Assembly (NCBI GenBank): GCA_937996235.1
Contig: CALKVK010000015.1
Coordinates: 30,994-94,993, forward strand
DNA length: 64,000 nucleotides
Source: an uncultured bacterium
GTDB taxonomy: Bacteria; Planctomycetota; JAJSAM01; JAJVHW01
Direction: 5' to 3'
This document shows positions 46,644 through 56,139 of the stretch, in pieces. The position numbers were made by a program, and so were the translations under genes. Every line of letters begins with the position of its first letter. Position 1 is the stretch's first letter. The notes under the pieces are model-generated. The model searched no databases. It saw only the letters and a program-made list of their open reading frames with translations, and was not told the origin of the DNA.

Positions 46644-46806
46644 GCGCCCCATCTAGTAGAACTCCCCGTCTAGGAAGACGTCGCGCGCTCGGGCCGTGCT
46701 CCGGGGGGTCGGGTTCACCCCCCGCGGGCGCGGCGCGAGAGCGCGTTGGGAAAACCCCACGGAAGGGCCCCGTCGCGAACGGGTCCAGCACAGGGAGGGG
46801 CTACGA

Positions 46807-49446
46807 ATGAAGACGCCTCGAGTTGCCGCAGCGCTTGCGCTCGCGGGCGCGGCGCTGTCTCTGGGGGCTTGCAAGAGCGGCGAGTTCCCCTTCTTCGGTA
46901 AGAAGAAGGCCGCCGCCCAGCCGGCCGCCAAGAAGGCGGACGACGCGCAGCAGCCCGCCGCGGCCTCGGCCACGGCCGTCGCCAAGCCTGCGTCGGACGG
47001 CGCGCCGTCGCTCGACGAGGTGCGCAAGGACCGGAGCGTCCGCGAGCAGGCCCGGCAGACGCTCGTCCAGAACTTCCTCAAGATGGGCGACGACGCCTTC
47101 GCGGCTTCGCGCTTCGAGGACGCCGAGTCGCACTACAACTCGGTGCTCGACCTCGACCCGTCGAACGAGCACGCCCGCCGGCGCATGCAGCAGATCGGTG
47201 CGGCGCTCGGCAAGCGCGGCGTGACCGAGGGCGAGGCGATGGAGGGCGCCCGGGACCTGAAGACGGTCCAGGTGCAGCAGGCCAAGGCCGAGGTCGCCCG
47301 CCTGGTCGCCGAGGGCAAGGCGAAGGCGGCGGCCGGCGACATGGCCGGCGCGGTCACCCGGTACGAGCGCGCGCTCGTGATCGAGCAGCTCTACCCGCGC
47401 ACGGTCGACTTCAGCCCGACGCCGGACGGACTGCGCGCCATGCTGCGCTCCGCACGCGAGTCGGCCGAGGCCTCGGCCGACGCCGCGCGCCGCAAGGTGC
47501 TCCAGGAGGCGCACGACCAGGCGCGCCTCGAGGCCGCGCGCCAGCGCGCCGCCCAGCAGTCGCGCGTCAACAACCTGCTCAAGCAGGCGAACGAGGCGAT
47601 GGAGCGCCGCAACTACCAGCTCGCCGAGAACCTGTCGGCCGAGATCCTGACCTCCGACCCGCTCAACGCGTCGGCGAAGCGCCTGCGCGAGATCGCCCGC
47701 GACGCCCGCATGGCGGACGCCGACGAGCGCCTCCAGGCGACGCTCCTGAACGAGTGGAAGTACACGTTCGCCGACCTGCGCGAGGCGACGACGCCGCAGG
47801 TCGAGGAGTACACCTTCCCCGACACGTGGAACGAGGTGCAGGGGCTGCGCACGGCGCCCTCGCTCTCGGTCTCCGCGGCCGGCGAGGAGGACGCGCGCTC
47901 GCGCGAGGTGCGCAACCGCCTCGCCGCGGCCCGCACGACGATCAGCTTCACGGACGCGACGCTCGACGAGGCGGTCGAGTACCTCGGCCGCGTCTCGGGC
48001 ACGAACATCGTCGTCATGAACGAGGCCCGCGAGGGCCGCTCCGACGACGAGCTCGCGATCACGCTCAAGCTCGACTCGGCCGAGTCGGTCGACAAGATCC
48101 TCGAGCTGATCGCGCAGTTCAAGGGCCTCGCCTGGACGGTCGAGAACGGCATCGCCCAGATCACGACGCCCGAGGCCGCGCGCGGCAAGTCGATCGTCCA
48201 GATGTACGACATCAAGGACCTCGCGACGCCGATCGCGAACTTCCCCGGCGACGAGATCAACCTCGACCCGCAGGGTGAGCACGAGGTCGAGGAGGAGGTC
48301 CCGGAGCCGGTCGCCGAGTTCACCGGCGACGCGATCAAGGACCTGATCGAGCAGAACGTCGACAAGACGGTCTGGGAGGAGGGCGGCTCGATCGACCTCC
48401 TCGAGCCGGGCACGCTGGTCGTCAAGGCCCCGGCCACGACGCACGCGAAGATCCAGAGCCTGCTCGGCGGCCTGCGCGGCGCCGGCGGCCTCGAGGTCTC
48501 GATCGAGACGCGCTTCGTCACGGTCGAGGACAACTTCCTGCAGGAGGTCGGCGTCGACCTGCGCGGCCTGGGCGACCAGTCCGGCGGCATCGGCGTGGCC
48601 GGCAAGGGCGGTCTCGCCGGACCGGGCGGCATCTCGGTGCCCGTCACGTTCGACGACCTGTTCTTCGGCTCGGCCGGCAACCCGTCCGGCATCGGCACGG
48701 GCGGCGACACCGGCATCTTCTACAACCTCAACAGCGACGGCGACATCCGCGGTCGCTTCGAGAACCTGTTCGACGTCGCGCTGGGCCGCCAGGGCGTCCT
48801 GACGAACCTGGGCGGCTTCTCGTTCCAGGGCACGCTGATCGACGACACGCAGCTCGAGGTCATCCTCCGCGCCGTCGAGAAGAGCAGCCGGAACACGCTC
48901 GTCGTGGCGCCGCGCCTCACGGCCTACAACGGCCAGCGCGCGAACGTCACGGTCCTGAACCAGATCTCGTACATCTCCGACTTCGACGTCGAGATCGCCC
49001 AGGCCGCGCAGATCGGCGACCCGATCGTGCAGACCCTGCGCGACGGCGTCATCCTCGACCTGCGTCCGGTCGTCTCCTCGGACCGCCGCTTCATCACCAT
49101 GGAGCTGCGCCCGACGATCGCGCTGCTGCAGCGCCCGATCGCGACCTTCCAGACCACGCTGGCGAACGGCCCGCCGGTCACGATCCAGCTCCCCGAGATC
49201 CAGATCCAGCGCGTCCGCACGACGGTCACCATGCCCGACAACGGCACGCTGCTCCTGGGCGGCATGAAGTTCTTCACCGAGCAGCGGCTGGACTCCAGCG
49301 TCCCGTGGCTCTCGGACATCCCGATCGTCAGCTTCTTCGTCTCGCGCAAGGCGACGTACCTCGAGAAGCGCAACCTGCTCGTGCTGATCCGCGCGCGCAT
49401 CCTGCGTCCCGAGGAGAACGAGCCCGGCTCGACCGTCGGTCGCTGA
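46807..49446 (+). CDS. Lipoprotein secretin with TPR-like N-terminal region (PilQ/GspD superfamily)
   Basis: 879 residues. Lipobox SLGACKSG, Cys 22. Residues about 60-330 are a helical TPR-like region (FLKMGDDAFAASRFEDAESH; SHYNSVLDLDPSNEHARRRM). About 375-460: N0/STN-like (ISFTDATLDEAVEYLGRVSG, TNIVVMNE). About 460-570: N1-like region (MYDIKDLATPIANFPGDEIN). About 575-865: secretin channel, with VSIETRFVTVEDNFLQEVGV, then VVAPRLTAYNGQRANVTV, GGMKFFTEQRLDSSVPWLSD, followed by IPIVSFF. The VPWLSDIP segment is the hallmark near the channel end. GGGAGGGG precedes the ATG. Forms an outer-membrane multimeric channel. A terminator follows. Confidence 0.93.
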   Translation: MKTPRVAAALALAGAALSLGACKSGEFPFFGKKKAAAQPAAKKADDAQQPAAASATAVAKPASDGAPSLDEVRKDRSVREQARQTLVQNFLKMGDDAFAASRFEDAESHYNSVLDLDPSNEHARRRMQQIGAALGKRGVTEGEAMEGARDLKTVQVQQAKAEVARLVAEGKAKAAAGDMAGAVTRYERALVIEQLYPRTVDFSPTPDGLRAMLRSARESAEASADAARRKVLQEAHDQARLEAARQRAAQQSRVNNLLKQANEAMERRNYQLAENLSAEILTSDPLNASAKRLREIARDARMADADERLQATLLNEWKYTFADLREATTPQVEEYTFPDTWNEVQGLRTAPSLSVSAAGEEDARSREVRNRLAAARTTISFTDATLDEAVEYLGRVSGTNIVVMNEAREGRSDDELAITLKLDSAESVDKILELIAQFKGLAWTVENGIAQITTPEAARGKSIVQMYDIKDLATPIANFPGDEINLDPQGEHEVEEEVPEPVAEFTGDAIKDLIEQNVDKTVWEEGGSIDLLEPGTLVVKAPATTHAKIQSLLGGLRGAGGLEVSIETRFVTVEDNFLQEVGVDLRGLGDQSGGIGVAGKGGLAGPGGISVPVTFDDLFFGSAGNPSGIGTGGDTGIFYNLNSDGDIRGRFENLFDVALGRQGVLTNLGGFSFQGTLIDDTQLEVILRAVEKSSRNTLVVAPRLTAYNGQRANVTVLNQISYISDFDVEIAQAAQIGDPIVQTLRDGVILDLRPVVSSDRRFITMELRPTIALLQRPIATFQTTLANGPPVTIQLPEIQIQRVRTTVTMPDNGTLLLGGMKFFTEQRLDSSVPWLSDIPIVSFFVSRKATYLEKRNLLVLIRARILRPEENEPGSTVGR

Positions 49447-49509
49447 CACCGCCGCTCGGCGGACGCGGACGGCGCACGCCGCCGACCGCGGAACGACGAA
49501 CACCAGACC

Positions 49510-49535
49510 AGGGGAGGCCGACCGCGGCCTCCCCT
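49510..49535 (+). terminator. Intrinsic terminator after the secretin gene
   Basis: AGGGGAGGCCG-ACCG-CGGCCTCCCCT, a perfect 11-bp stem with a 4-nt loop, ending in T then GTGTCG. It closes the 46807-49446 transcript. Confidence 0.8.
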
Positions 49536-49582
49536 GTGTCGTTCCCGGCCGCGGCGAGTCCGGTTCGGACGCAGGCAGCCCC

Positions 49583-49610
49583 TTGACGCGCGCGCACGCC
49601 GCGCTACAGT
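49583..49610 (+). promoter_or_regulatory. Promoter for the TPR-ExbB/ExbD operon
   Basis: TTGACG (49583-49588), 16-bp spacer, TACAGT (49605-49610). The gap 49447-49899 holds the terminator, this promoter and about 280 bases of leader; a second -10-like TACGAT lies at 49763-49768. No gene is evident in the leader, although the reading frame of the next gene is open upstream. Confidence 0.6.
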
Positions 49611-49899
49611 CCATCTGCCTGTTCGTCCCCGCGCGGGGCCCGGACACGACACGAGAGGGCCCGCGCGCATGCAGTTCCCCACACTCCCGGAACTCCTCCT
49701 CCGCGCCCGCGCGTCACGCGCCCGCGGATTGGTGACGAATGTTGCGCCGCCTCCGGCGCATGGCTACGATCCGGCGCCGACTCGTCCGGACTCCCTCCGG
49801 GGACGCGGAACCGCGGCGTCCGAGCGGCGCGCGGCGTCGCTCGCCGGGCGCGCGGCGGCATCGTGGCGCGCCCGTCGCGCCCCATCGACCGAGGTGACC

Positions 49900-52884
49900 A
49901 TGCCCCGCCGTTCGCTCCTCCCGCGCTTCGTCCTCGTGGTCGCCGGGCTCGTCGCGGCCTGCGGCATCGCCCACGCGTACGAGGACGACTTCGAGTTCGC
50001 GCAGGCGCTGGCGGACCGCGGCTACACCGACCTCGCGGAGCAGCAGTTCCGGGCCCTGCTCTCGGACCCGAAGCGCAGCGCGAAGGAGAAGGCCGAGGGG
50101 CAGTACGGGCTCGCGATCATCAAGCGCATCGACGCGCTCGCAGCGGCACGCGAGACGAGCGAGCGGCGCCGCAGGCCGCTGAAGGAGGTCCTCGACCTCT
50201 TCCGCCAGGCCGACGCGGCGATCGCCTCGTTCATCGAGGCCAACGCCGCGCACCAGCGCGTGCTCGAGGCGAAGCTCGACCGCGCGAACCTGATCACCGA
50301 CCGCGCCAACTACATCAACCTCGCGATCGAGCGCGGCTGGCTGCCGGCGGACGTCTCCGAGGGCGATCTGCAGAAGGAGGTCGCGCAGGGCTACGACACG
50401 GCGATCTCGCTCCTGCAGGCCGTGCAGGACAAGGCGAAGAAGGACGTCGAGGGCAAGGCGCTCGGCACCGAGGAGTACGAGGACGCGCAGGAGCGCCTGG
50501 GCCTCGTGTGGCTGCACCGCATCGTGGCGCTGTACGGCAAGGGCGCCGCGCTGCCGCGCGGCGACACGAGCGGCGTCGCCGCGCTGAACGCGGCGATCTC
50601 CGAGGTCACCGACTACCTGTGGTCGTTCGACGGCACGCTGCGCGGCCTGTGGGCCTCGTACTACGGCGGGCTCGCGAACTGGAAGCTCGACCGGACGACG
50701 GACGCCGTGCGCGACATGGGCGACGTCACGGGGTACGTGAGCGAGTCCGACGGCGTCCCGGCGGCGCGCGGCGTCTCGCTGCAGGCGTACGAGATGCTCG
50801 GCACGATCGCGCTCGACGCCGCCGACCGCAAGGGCGAGGAGGAGCTCGCGCGCACGGCGCTGGCGCGCCTCGACCGCCTGCCCGGACAGTGGCCGACGTA
50901 CCTCGACGACGCCGCCGGGCAGCGCGCGGCGGTGTCGCGCGCACGTCTCCTCGCTCGTGCGCAGCGCACGCGCGAGGCGATCGAGCTGCTGCAGAACGTC
51001 CTGAAGAAGGCCGACGAGAAGCACACGGGCGTCGACGGCGCCGCGGGCGAGCTGCTCGCCGAGCTCCTCACGTCGACCGCGTCGGGCGGCGTCAAGCTCG
51101 ACCCGGCGCTCCTGAACAGGATCGCGATCGCGAAGTGGCGCGACGGCGACTACCCCGGTGCGATCCGGGCGTTCCAGGGCGTCATCGGTGCGTGCCGCAC
51201 GCCCGAGCAGCGCGACGAGTTCGCGTGGGACGCGTGGGACTACATCGGCCGCTGCTACGGCATCGAGGAGCGCTGGTACGAGGCGTTCCTGGCGTTCGAC
51301 GCCATCGAGAAGGCGTGGCAGGCGGACCAGAAGAGCGCGAAGCTCGCCGAGATCACGCAGGAGACCGGCTGGAACCGCGCGCAGGTCGTCGGCAAGCTCG
51401 GCATCGTCACGAAGGACGCGGCGGAGTCGGCGCGGCTCAAGGCGTGGGCGAAGGAGCTCCTCGACGAGTTCGCGCGCAACCACCCGGAGAGCCCGCGCAA
51501 CCAGGGCGCGGAGCTGCAGGCCGCGACCGAGAAGCTGCGCGACGCGCAGGGCATGCGGCGCACGGGCGACTACGCCGGCGCCCTCGCCAAGTACGACGAG
51601 GCGATCGCCGCCCTCACCGCGACCGACAAGGGCAGCAGCCAGATCGACAAGGTCGAGGCGCTGATCGCGCAGGCGCGCCGCGAGACCGCGCGCTGCCTGC
51701 ACGAGCAGAAGGACGACGCCGGCGCGGTCAAGGCGCTCGACGAGGCGCTGCGGCTGTCGCGCGCGTGGCTCGCGAAGCAGCGCCCCGCGGCCGAGGTCTC
51801 GACGGTGCGCCAGGCGCGCGCCGCCGGCGAGTCCATCGCGCTCACGAACATCCTGACCGCACTGGCGGAGAAGGCCGACTACGTCGCGCAGGACCAGCGC
51901 AAGGCGGTCTTCGAGGAGCTCCTGAAGGAGATCGACGCCAAGGGCGCCGACTTCCTGCGGGCCGTGAGCCGCGGCCAGACCCTGCTCGACCAGTGGCGCA
52001 CGGAGGCGCTGATCGGCACGGACCAGGTCGAGAAGGCGGAGAAGCTGCTGCAGGACCTGCTCGCCAAGGACCCGGATCTGGCGAACGGCCCCTACCTCGC
52101 CGCGCTGGTCGCGCGCGCGCTCGAGACCGAGGCCAACACCTGGCTCGACAAGGGCGACGAGGGCCGCTACCGCACGCTCATGCTGCGCTCGGCGCGCCTG
52201 CGCGAGTACGCGATCACCAAGGCGGGAGACCCGAGCCCCGAGTCGTACCTCTCCCTCGCCTCCACCTTCCGGAAGTCGGGAGACCTCGAGAAGGCCGAGG
52301 AGTACTACCGCAAGGCCCAGGAGGCCTACGCGGGGCGCGGCGACGACGAGCGCGCCCGCGCCGTGCGGCTCGAGCTGATCAACCTGCTCGTGGACCAGCG
52401 CAAGTTCGAGGACGCGATCCGGCCGCTCGAGGTCGAGCTCGTCCCCGACCAGGGCGCGCGCCTCGCCGTGCTCGACCGCCTCGCGAAGGACGACAGCCTC
52501 ACGAAGGAGGAGCTCGAGAAGCTCCTCGAGACGATGTCGCGCAACCGGCGCGTGCTCGACGTGCTGGCGCGCGCGTACGTCGAGGCGGCGCGCGACGACA
52601 AGGACCTGCTGCGCTCCGTCAACCTGACGAACGTGCTGCTGTACTGCCAGCCCGACGAGGACAAGTACGGTCCCGACTGGGTCGAGTACCAGCTCCGCCT
52701 CTCCACGGCCTACTTCAAGTACGGCGCGCTGAAGAACGACCCCGAGGCCTTCAAGAAGGTCGAGCGGCTGATCCAGACGCGGCTGGTCGTGCAGAACCTG
52801 CTCGACACGTGCAACCAGCTCGTGCCGGGCTCGAAGAAGAAGTTCGAGGACCTGCTCGCCCGCGCGAAGAGCGGGGGCAGGTAG
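49900..52884 (+). CDS. Large exported TPR protein (first of two)
   Basis: 994 residues from the ATG with GAGGTGACC upstream. Signal peptide RSLLPRFVLVVAGLVAACGI, cleaved near AHA-YED. The mature protein is entirely helical solenoid: recurrent TPR-like units such as ALADRGYTDLAEQQFRALLS, SYLSLASTFRKSGDLEKAEE and YYRKAQEAYAGRGDDERARA. It resembles the TPR proteins that accompany ExbB/ExbD pairs in planctomycete and myxobacterial gene clusters. Probable periplasmic scaffold or peptidoglycan-spanning linker (inference). Nineteen nt separate it from the second TPR gene start. Confidence 0.85.
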   Translation: MPRRSLLPRFVLVVAGLVAACGIAHAYEDDFEFAQALADRGYTDLAEQQFRALLSDPKRSAKEKAEGQYGLAIIKRIDALAAARETSERRRRPLKEVLDLFRQADAAIASFIEANAAHQRVLEAKLDRANLITDRANYINLAIERGWLPADVSEGDLQKEVAQGYDTAISLLQAVQDKAKKDVEGKALGTEEYEDAQERLGLVWLHRIVALYGKGAALPRGDTSGVAALNAAISEVTDYLWSFDGTLRGLWASYYGGLANWKLDRTTDAVRDMGDVTGYVSESDGVPAARGVSLQAYEMLGTIALDAADRKGEEELARTALARLDRLPGQWPTYLDDAAGQRAAVSRARLLARAQRTREAIELLQNVLKKADEKHTGVDGAAGELLAELLTSTASGGVKLDPALLNRIAIAKWRDGDYPGAIRAFQGVIGACRTPEQRDEFAWDAWDYIGRCYGIEERWYEAFLAFDAIEKAWQADQKSAKLAEITQETGWNRAQVVGKLGIVTKDAAESARLKAWAKELLDEFARNHPESPRNQGAELQAATEKLRDAQGMRRTGDYAGALAKYDEAIAALTATDKGSSQIDKVEALIAQARRETARCLHEQKDDAGAVKALDEALRLSRAWLAKQRPAAEVSTVRQARAAGESIALTNILTALAEKADYVAQDQRKAVFEELLKEIDAKGADFLRAVSRGQTLLDQWRTEALIGTDQVEKAEKLLQDLLAKDPDLANGPYLAALVARALETEANTWLDKGDEGRYRTLMLRSARLREYAITKAGDPSPESYLSLASTFRKSGDLEKAEEYYRKAQEAYAGRGDDERARAVRLELINLLVDQRKFEDAIRPLEVELVPDQGARLAVLDRLAKDDSLTKEELEKLLETMSRNRRVLDVLARAYVEAARDDKDLLRSVNLTNVLLYCQPDEDKYGPDWVEYQLRLSTAYFKYGALKNDPEAFKKVERLIQTRLVVQNLLDTCNQLVPGSKKKFEDLLARAKSGGR

Positions 52885-52902
52885 CCCGTGAGGGACGCAA
52901 CG

Positions 52903-54066
52903 ATGCCGACGACCCGGAACACGCTCATCCGCCCTGCCGCCGCCCTGGCGCTCGCCTTGGCGCTCGGCTCACCGGCGCGCAGCGCGGACGACCACGCGGC
53001 CGCCGCCGGTCCGCCGCCGGACACGATCGTGTACGAGGACGGCGGCGAGCAGAAGTCGCGCACCGACGTCGTCGTCGAGAGCGCCGACTGGGACGCCGTC
53101 GCCTACAAGGCCGGCGCGCGCTCCGCGTCGCAGCCGGGCAACACGGTCGTCGAGGTGCGCTGGGGCGACGCGCCCCCGGAGTACGCCGTCGGCTGGCGCG
53201 CCGTCGCAGGTCGCGACGGTGCCGCCGCCCGCGACGCGTTCAACGCGTGCCTCGCCGCGAAGGCGGCGGGAGTGGTCTCGCGCCCGTGGATCGACGAGTA
53301 CGCGCAGATCGGCCTCGGCGAGGCGTGCCTCCTGCTCGCCGCCGCCGAGAAGGGCAAGACGTCGGCGGCCGTCGACGCGTTCACCGCGGCGCAGAAGGCG
53401 AACCCCAAGAGCCTGATGGCGGATCGCATCCTGAAGGGGCTGGCCGAGGCCGCGCTGATCGCGGGCAAGCCGGACGAGGCGCGCAAGCAGAGCGACGCGC
53501 TCCTCTCGGCGGGCCGCACCGCGCGGCGCCCGGAGTGGGAGATCGACGCCCTCTTCCTGCGCGCCGACATCGCGCGTCAGGCGAAGAACCCGGCCGAGGT
53601 CTCGCAGGCGTACGAGGAGGCGGCCCGCGTCGCGGAGCAGCAGGCGGGCGCCGCGCGCGCCCCGGCGGAGCGCCAGCGCTTCGAGCGCCTGCGGCGCCGC
53701 GCGGCGGCGTCCGCGGGCTGGGTGCTCGTGGACCAGGCGCTCGAGACCAAGGCCCCGGCCGACTTCGACCGGGCACGCGACTACTTCCAGGGCCTGCCGG
53801 GCAAGCTCGGACAGGTGCCGGAGGTCCTCTCGTCGGTCGAGAACGCGACGGGCGTGATCAAGCTCGCCGCCGGCGACACGTTCGGTGCGCTCCACCACTT
53901 CCAGACCACCGAGGTGCTGCACTTCGGCGTTCCGGACGAGGTGGCGCGGTCGCTGTGGTACCAGGCCGAGTGCTGGGACAAGCTCGGCGACACCGCACAG
54001 AGGGACGCGCGGCTGCGCGACCTTCGCAAGTACTATCCCAAGTCAGAGTGGGCCCGGAGGAAGTAG
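52903..54066 (+). CDS. Exported TPR-like protein (second)
   Basis: 387 residues from the ATG at 52903 (GAGGG nine bases upstream); a GTG five codons earlier is also open. Signal peptide LIRPAAALALALALGSPARS. Residues about 50-110 form a beta unit starting DTIVYEDGGEQKSRTDVVVE; from there helical TPR-like repeats continue to the C-terminus (GALHHFQTTEVLHFGVPDEV, SLWYQAECWDKLGDTAQRDA, YYPKSEWARRK). The last pattern is that of a YbgF/BamD-like TPR end. Adjacent to exbB (89-nt gap containing a 7-bp hairpin at 54079-54099). Likely a periplasmic partner of the motor. Confidence 0.8.
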   Translation: MPTTRNTLIRPAAALALALALGSPARSADDHAAAAGPPPDTIVYEDGGEQKSRTDVVVESADWDAVAYKAGARSASQPGNTVVEVRWGDAPPEYAVGWRAVAGRDGAAARDAFNACLAAKAAGVVSRPWIDEYAQIGLGEACLLLAAAEKGKTSAAVDAFTAAQKANPKSLMADRILKGLAEAALIAGKPDEARKQSDALLSAGRTARRPEWEIDALFLRADIARQAKNPAEVSQAYEEAARVAEQQAGAARAPAERQRFERLRRRAAASAGWVLVDQALETKAPADFDRARDYFQGLPGKLGQVPEVLSSVENATGVIKLAAGDTFGALHHFQTTEVLHFGVPDEVARSLWYQAECWDKLGDTAQRDARLRDLRKYYPKSEWARRK

Positions 54067-54078
54067 GGTCTCGCGCAC

Positions 54079-54099
54079 GCCGACGTGGGGTCCGTCGGC
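54079..54099. promoter_or_regulatory. Small hairpin before exbB
   Basis: GCCGACG-TGGGGTC-CGTCGGC, perfect 7-bp stem with a 7-nt loop, between the second TPR gene and exbB. It may modulate readthrough or mRNA stability; no T-run follows. Confidence 0.35.
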
Positions 54100-54155
54100 G
54101 GGCGGGATCGAGAGACGCCTCCGGAACGAGGGCTTACAGCCAAGGAGTGCCCTGC

Positions 54156-54890
54156 ATGCGCAAGTGGAAGAGCAACCTGACCGCCGGGCTGGCGGTGACG
54201 TTCATGACCGCGCTGCCGGCCGTGACCGCGTTCGCCCAGGACGCGGCCCCGGTGGTCGCGCCCGAGGACGAGGTGACCATCGGCAAGGTCATCGCGTGGG
54301 GCGGCGTCGTCGGCGGCGTGATCATCCTGATCTCGATCACGATGGTCGCGCTGGTCATCGAGCACTTCGTGTCGATCAAGCGCGACAAGATCGTGCCGCC
54401 CGAGATCATCGACGAGATCGAGGCGCTGTTCGAGGAGGAGGAGTACCAGGAGGCGCTCGAGCTCTGCGAGTCCGAGCCCAACTACCTCACGAACATGCTC
54501 GCGGCCGCGCTCCCGAAGATGAACGCCGGCTTCGACACGATGGAGGAGCACCTCGACGAGGCGCACAGCCTCGAGGCGATGAAGCTCCACACCAAGATCA
54601 GCTACCTGTCGCTGATCGCGAACCTCGCCCCGATGCTCGGCCTGTACGGGACGGTGCAGGGAATGGTGGGCGCGTTCAACAAGATCGTGCAGCTCGGACC
54701 GGCCGTGACGCCGAAGGACCTCGCCTCGGGCGTGCAGCAGGCGCTCATCACGACGCTCTTCGGACTCGTCGTGGCGATCCCGGCGATCGGCTTCTTCTTC
54801 TACTTCCGTAACAAGGTCGTGCGGATCACCTACGAGTTCAAGGCGATCGGCGAGGACCTCATCGAGCGGTTCCGGCCGCAGCAGCGGTAA
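54156..54890 (+). CDS. MotA/TolQ/ExbB proton-channel family protein
   Basis: 244 residues. Cleavable-looking signal (SNLTAGLAVTFMTALPAVTA with AFAQ), helix about 45-65, cytoplasmic acidic segment (EIEALFEEEEYQEALELCE), and two further helices: ISYLSLIANLAPMLGLYGTV with GMVGAF, the conserved ExbB/TolQ core, and LITTLFGLVVAIPAIGFFFY. The extra N-terminal signal region is typical of planctomycete and Bacteroidetes ExbB. AAGGAG lies nine bases upstream. With ExbD partners it forms an inner-membrane ion-driven motor. Confidence 0.95.
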   Translation: MRKWKSNLTAGLAVTFMTALPAVTAFAQDAAPVVAPEDEVTIGKVIAWGGVVGGVIILISITMVALVIEHFVSIKRDKIVPPEIIDEIEALFEEEEYQEALELCESEPNYLTNMLAAALPKMNAGFDTMEEHLDEAHSLEAMKLHTKISYLSLIANLAPMLGLYGTVQGMVGAFNKIVQLGPAVTPKDLASGVQQALITTLFGLVVAIPAIGFFFYFRNKVVRITYEFKAIGEDLIERFRPQQR

Positions 54891-54896
54891 CGCCAC

Positions 54897-55421
54897 ATGG
54901 CGAAGAAGCGCACGACTGCGGAGGCCGGGAAGGACGTCGAGGGCGGGGCCGAGATGGACATGACCCCGATGATCGACATCACCTTCCAGCTCATCGTCTT
55001 CTTCCTCGTCGCGAACGACCTGACCCGCAAGGAGGTCGAGGAGCTCAAGCTCCCGCAGGCGATCTACGGCAAGGAGGACAAGGCGACCGAGAAGGACCGC
55101 CGTGTGATCATCAACATCCTCGCCCCGGAGGACAGGGCGAACCCGCCTGACATCCCCGAGGTGAAGGTCAAGGGCAAGCCCTACGGACTCGACGACCTCG
55201 AGCGTCTGATGCGCACCGAGGCCGACTCGAAGCGCGAGACGGACGGTCCGGGTGCGCCGAGTGCGATCTTCGTTCTGATCCGCGCCGACAAGGACACGCC
55301 GTGGCAGCACGTCCAGTACGTGATGCAGGTCTGCGCCGACCCGTCGATCCGCATCTACAAGATGCAGTTCGCGACGACGAAGCGTGACGACGGCAAGGCC
55401 ACGTCGGCGAGCGGTGAATAG
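54897..55421 (+). CDS. ExbD/TolR-family protein 1
   Basis: 174 residues. Cytoplasmic basic N-terminus, then EMDMTPMIDITFQLIVFFLV with the ion-conducting Asp (MTPMID), and a periplasmic TolR-like domain ending AIFVLIRADKDTPWQHVQYV, MQVCADPSIRIYKMQF. Six nt after exbB. Confidence 0.95.
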   Translation: MAKKRTTAEAGKDVEGGAEMDMTPMIDITFQLIVFFLVANDLTRKEVEELKLPQAIYGKEDKATEKDRRVIINILAPEDRANPPDIPEVKVKGKPYGLDDLERLMRTEADSKRETDGPGAPSAIFVLIRADKDTPWQHVQYVMQVCADPSIRIYKMQFATTKRDDGKATSASGE

Positions 55422-55430
55422 GAGCATCCC

Positions 55431-55949
55431 ATGAACGAAGAAGAGATGCCGAAGCCGAACATGACGCCGATGATCGACGTCGTGTTCCAGTTGCTGGTCT
55501 TCTTCCTCGTCTCGATGAAGTTCAAGACGCTGGACATGAAGATCGAGGCGTTCCTGCCGAAGGATCGCGGGCTTTCGCCCGAGATCGCGACGCTCGAGGA
55601 GAAGCCCAAGATCACCGCTGTGCTCAAGCGGAAGGTCGAGGGCGGAGGCCTCGAGAACAGCACGCGCATCCGTGTGCAGAACGCCACCCTCGGAACCGGC
55701 GACAAGCAGGAGACCTGGGATCTGCTCACGCAGCAGGCCAAGGCGCTCCTCGACCGCCACAAGGCGAACGGCGGCGCTGCGGAGGACGTGAAGGGCGAGG
55801 TCGATGCCTCGGCCCTCGTGCCCACGGGCGACGTCGTGCGTGCGGTGGACGCGTTCCTCGCCGCCGGACTCCAGGACGTGACGTTCATCGGCACGCCCCC
55901 CCCGAACTCGAACCTGGCGAAGATCCGCAAGGCCGCGGGCACTCGCTGA
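55431..55949 (+). CDS. ExbD/TolR-family protein 2
   Basis: 172 residues. KPNMTPMIDVVFQLLVFFLV with the membrane Asp, then a periplasmic domain with an extra insertion (KITAVLKRKVEGGGLENSTR, 'TRIRVQNATLGTGD'). VKGEVDASALVPTGDVVRAV is the TolR-like end. Nine nt after ExbD 1. Its transmembrane segment is nearly the same as that of ExbD 4 (MKFKTLDMKIEA). Confidence 0.95.
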   Translation: MNEEEMPKPNMTPMIDVVFQLLVFFLVSMKFKTLDMKIEAFLPKDRGLSPEIATLEEKPKITAVLKRKVEGGGLENSTRIRVQNATLGTGDKQETWDLLTQQAKALLDRHKANGGAAEDVKGEVDASALVPTGDVVRAVDAFLAAGLQDVTFIGTPPPNSNLAKIRKAAGTR

Positions 55950-55987
55950 GGGTTCAGGACCCCGTATCGACCCCTTGCGCACACTCC

Positions 55988-56016
55988 GTGCCGCCCCGGC
56001 CCTGCCGGGGCGGCAC
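55988..56016 (+). terminator. Hairpin terminator between the two exbD pairs
   Basis: GTGCCGCCCCGGC-CCT-GCCGGGGCGGCAC, a perfect 13-bp stem with a 3-nt loop. No clear T-run, but the strength and the 190-nt gap suggest that the exbB-exbD1-exbD2 transcript ends here, at least partly. Confidence 0.65.
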
Positions 56017-56139
56017 ACCGCGCTGCCTCCCCTGCCTGCCTGATCCCGAGTCGTGAGCGGGTGCTCGCGCGACGGCGCGACGCCCTCCCCCACCGCCTGT
56101 CCCGTCCCCGGCCGCGCGCGCGAGCGCAGGAGGCCGGAC

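Noticed and set aside
45492..49446. A conventional type IV pilus or type II secretion locus
   Set aside because: Only PilM-like and secretin genes are present; no ATPase, platform protein, pilin or peptidase gene is found within the window.
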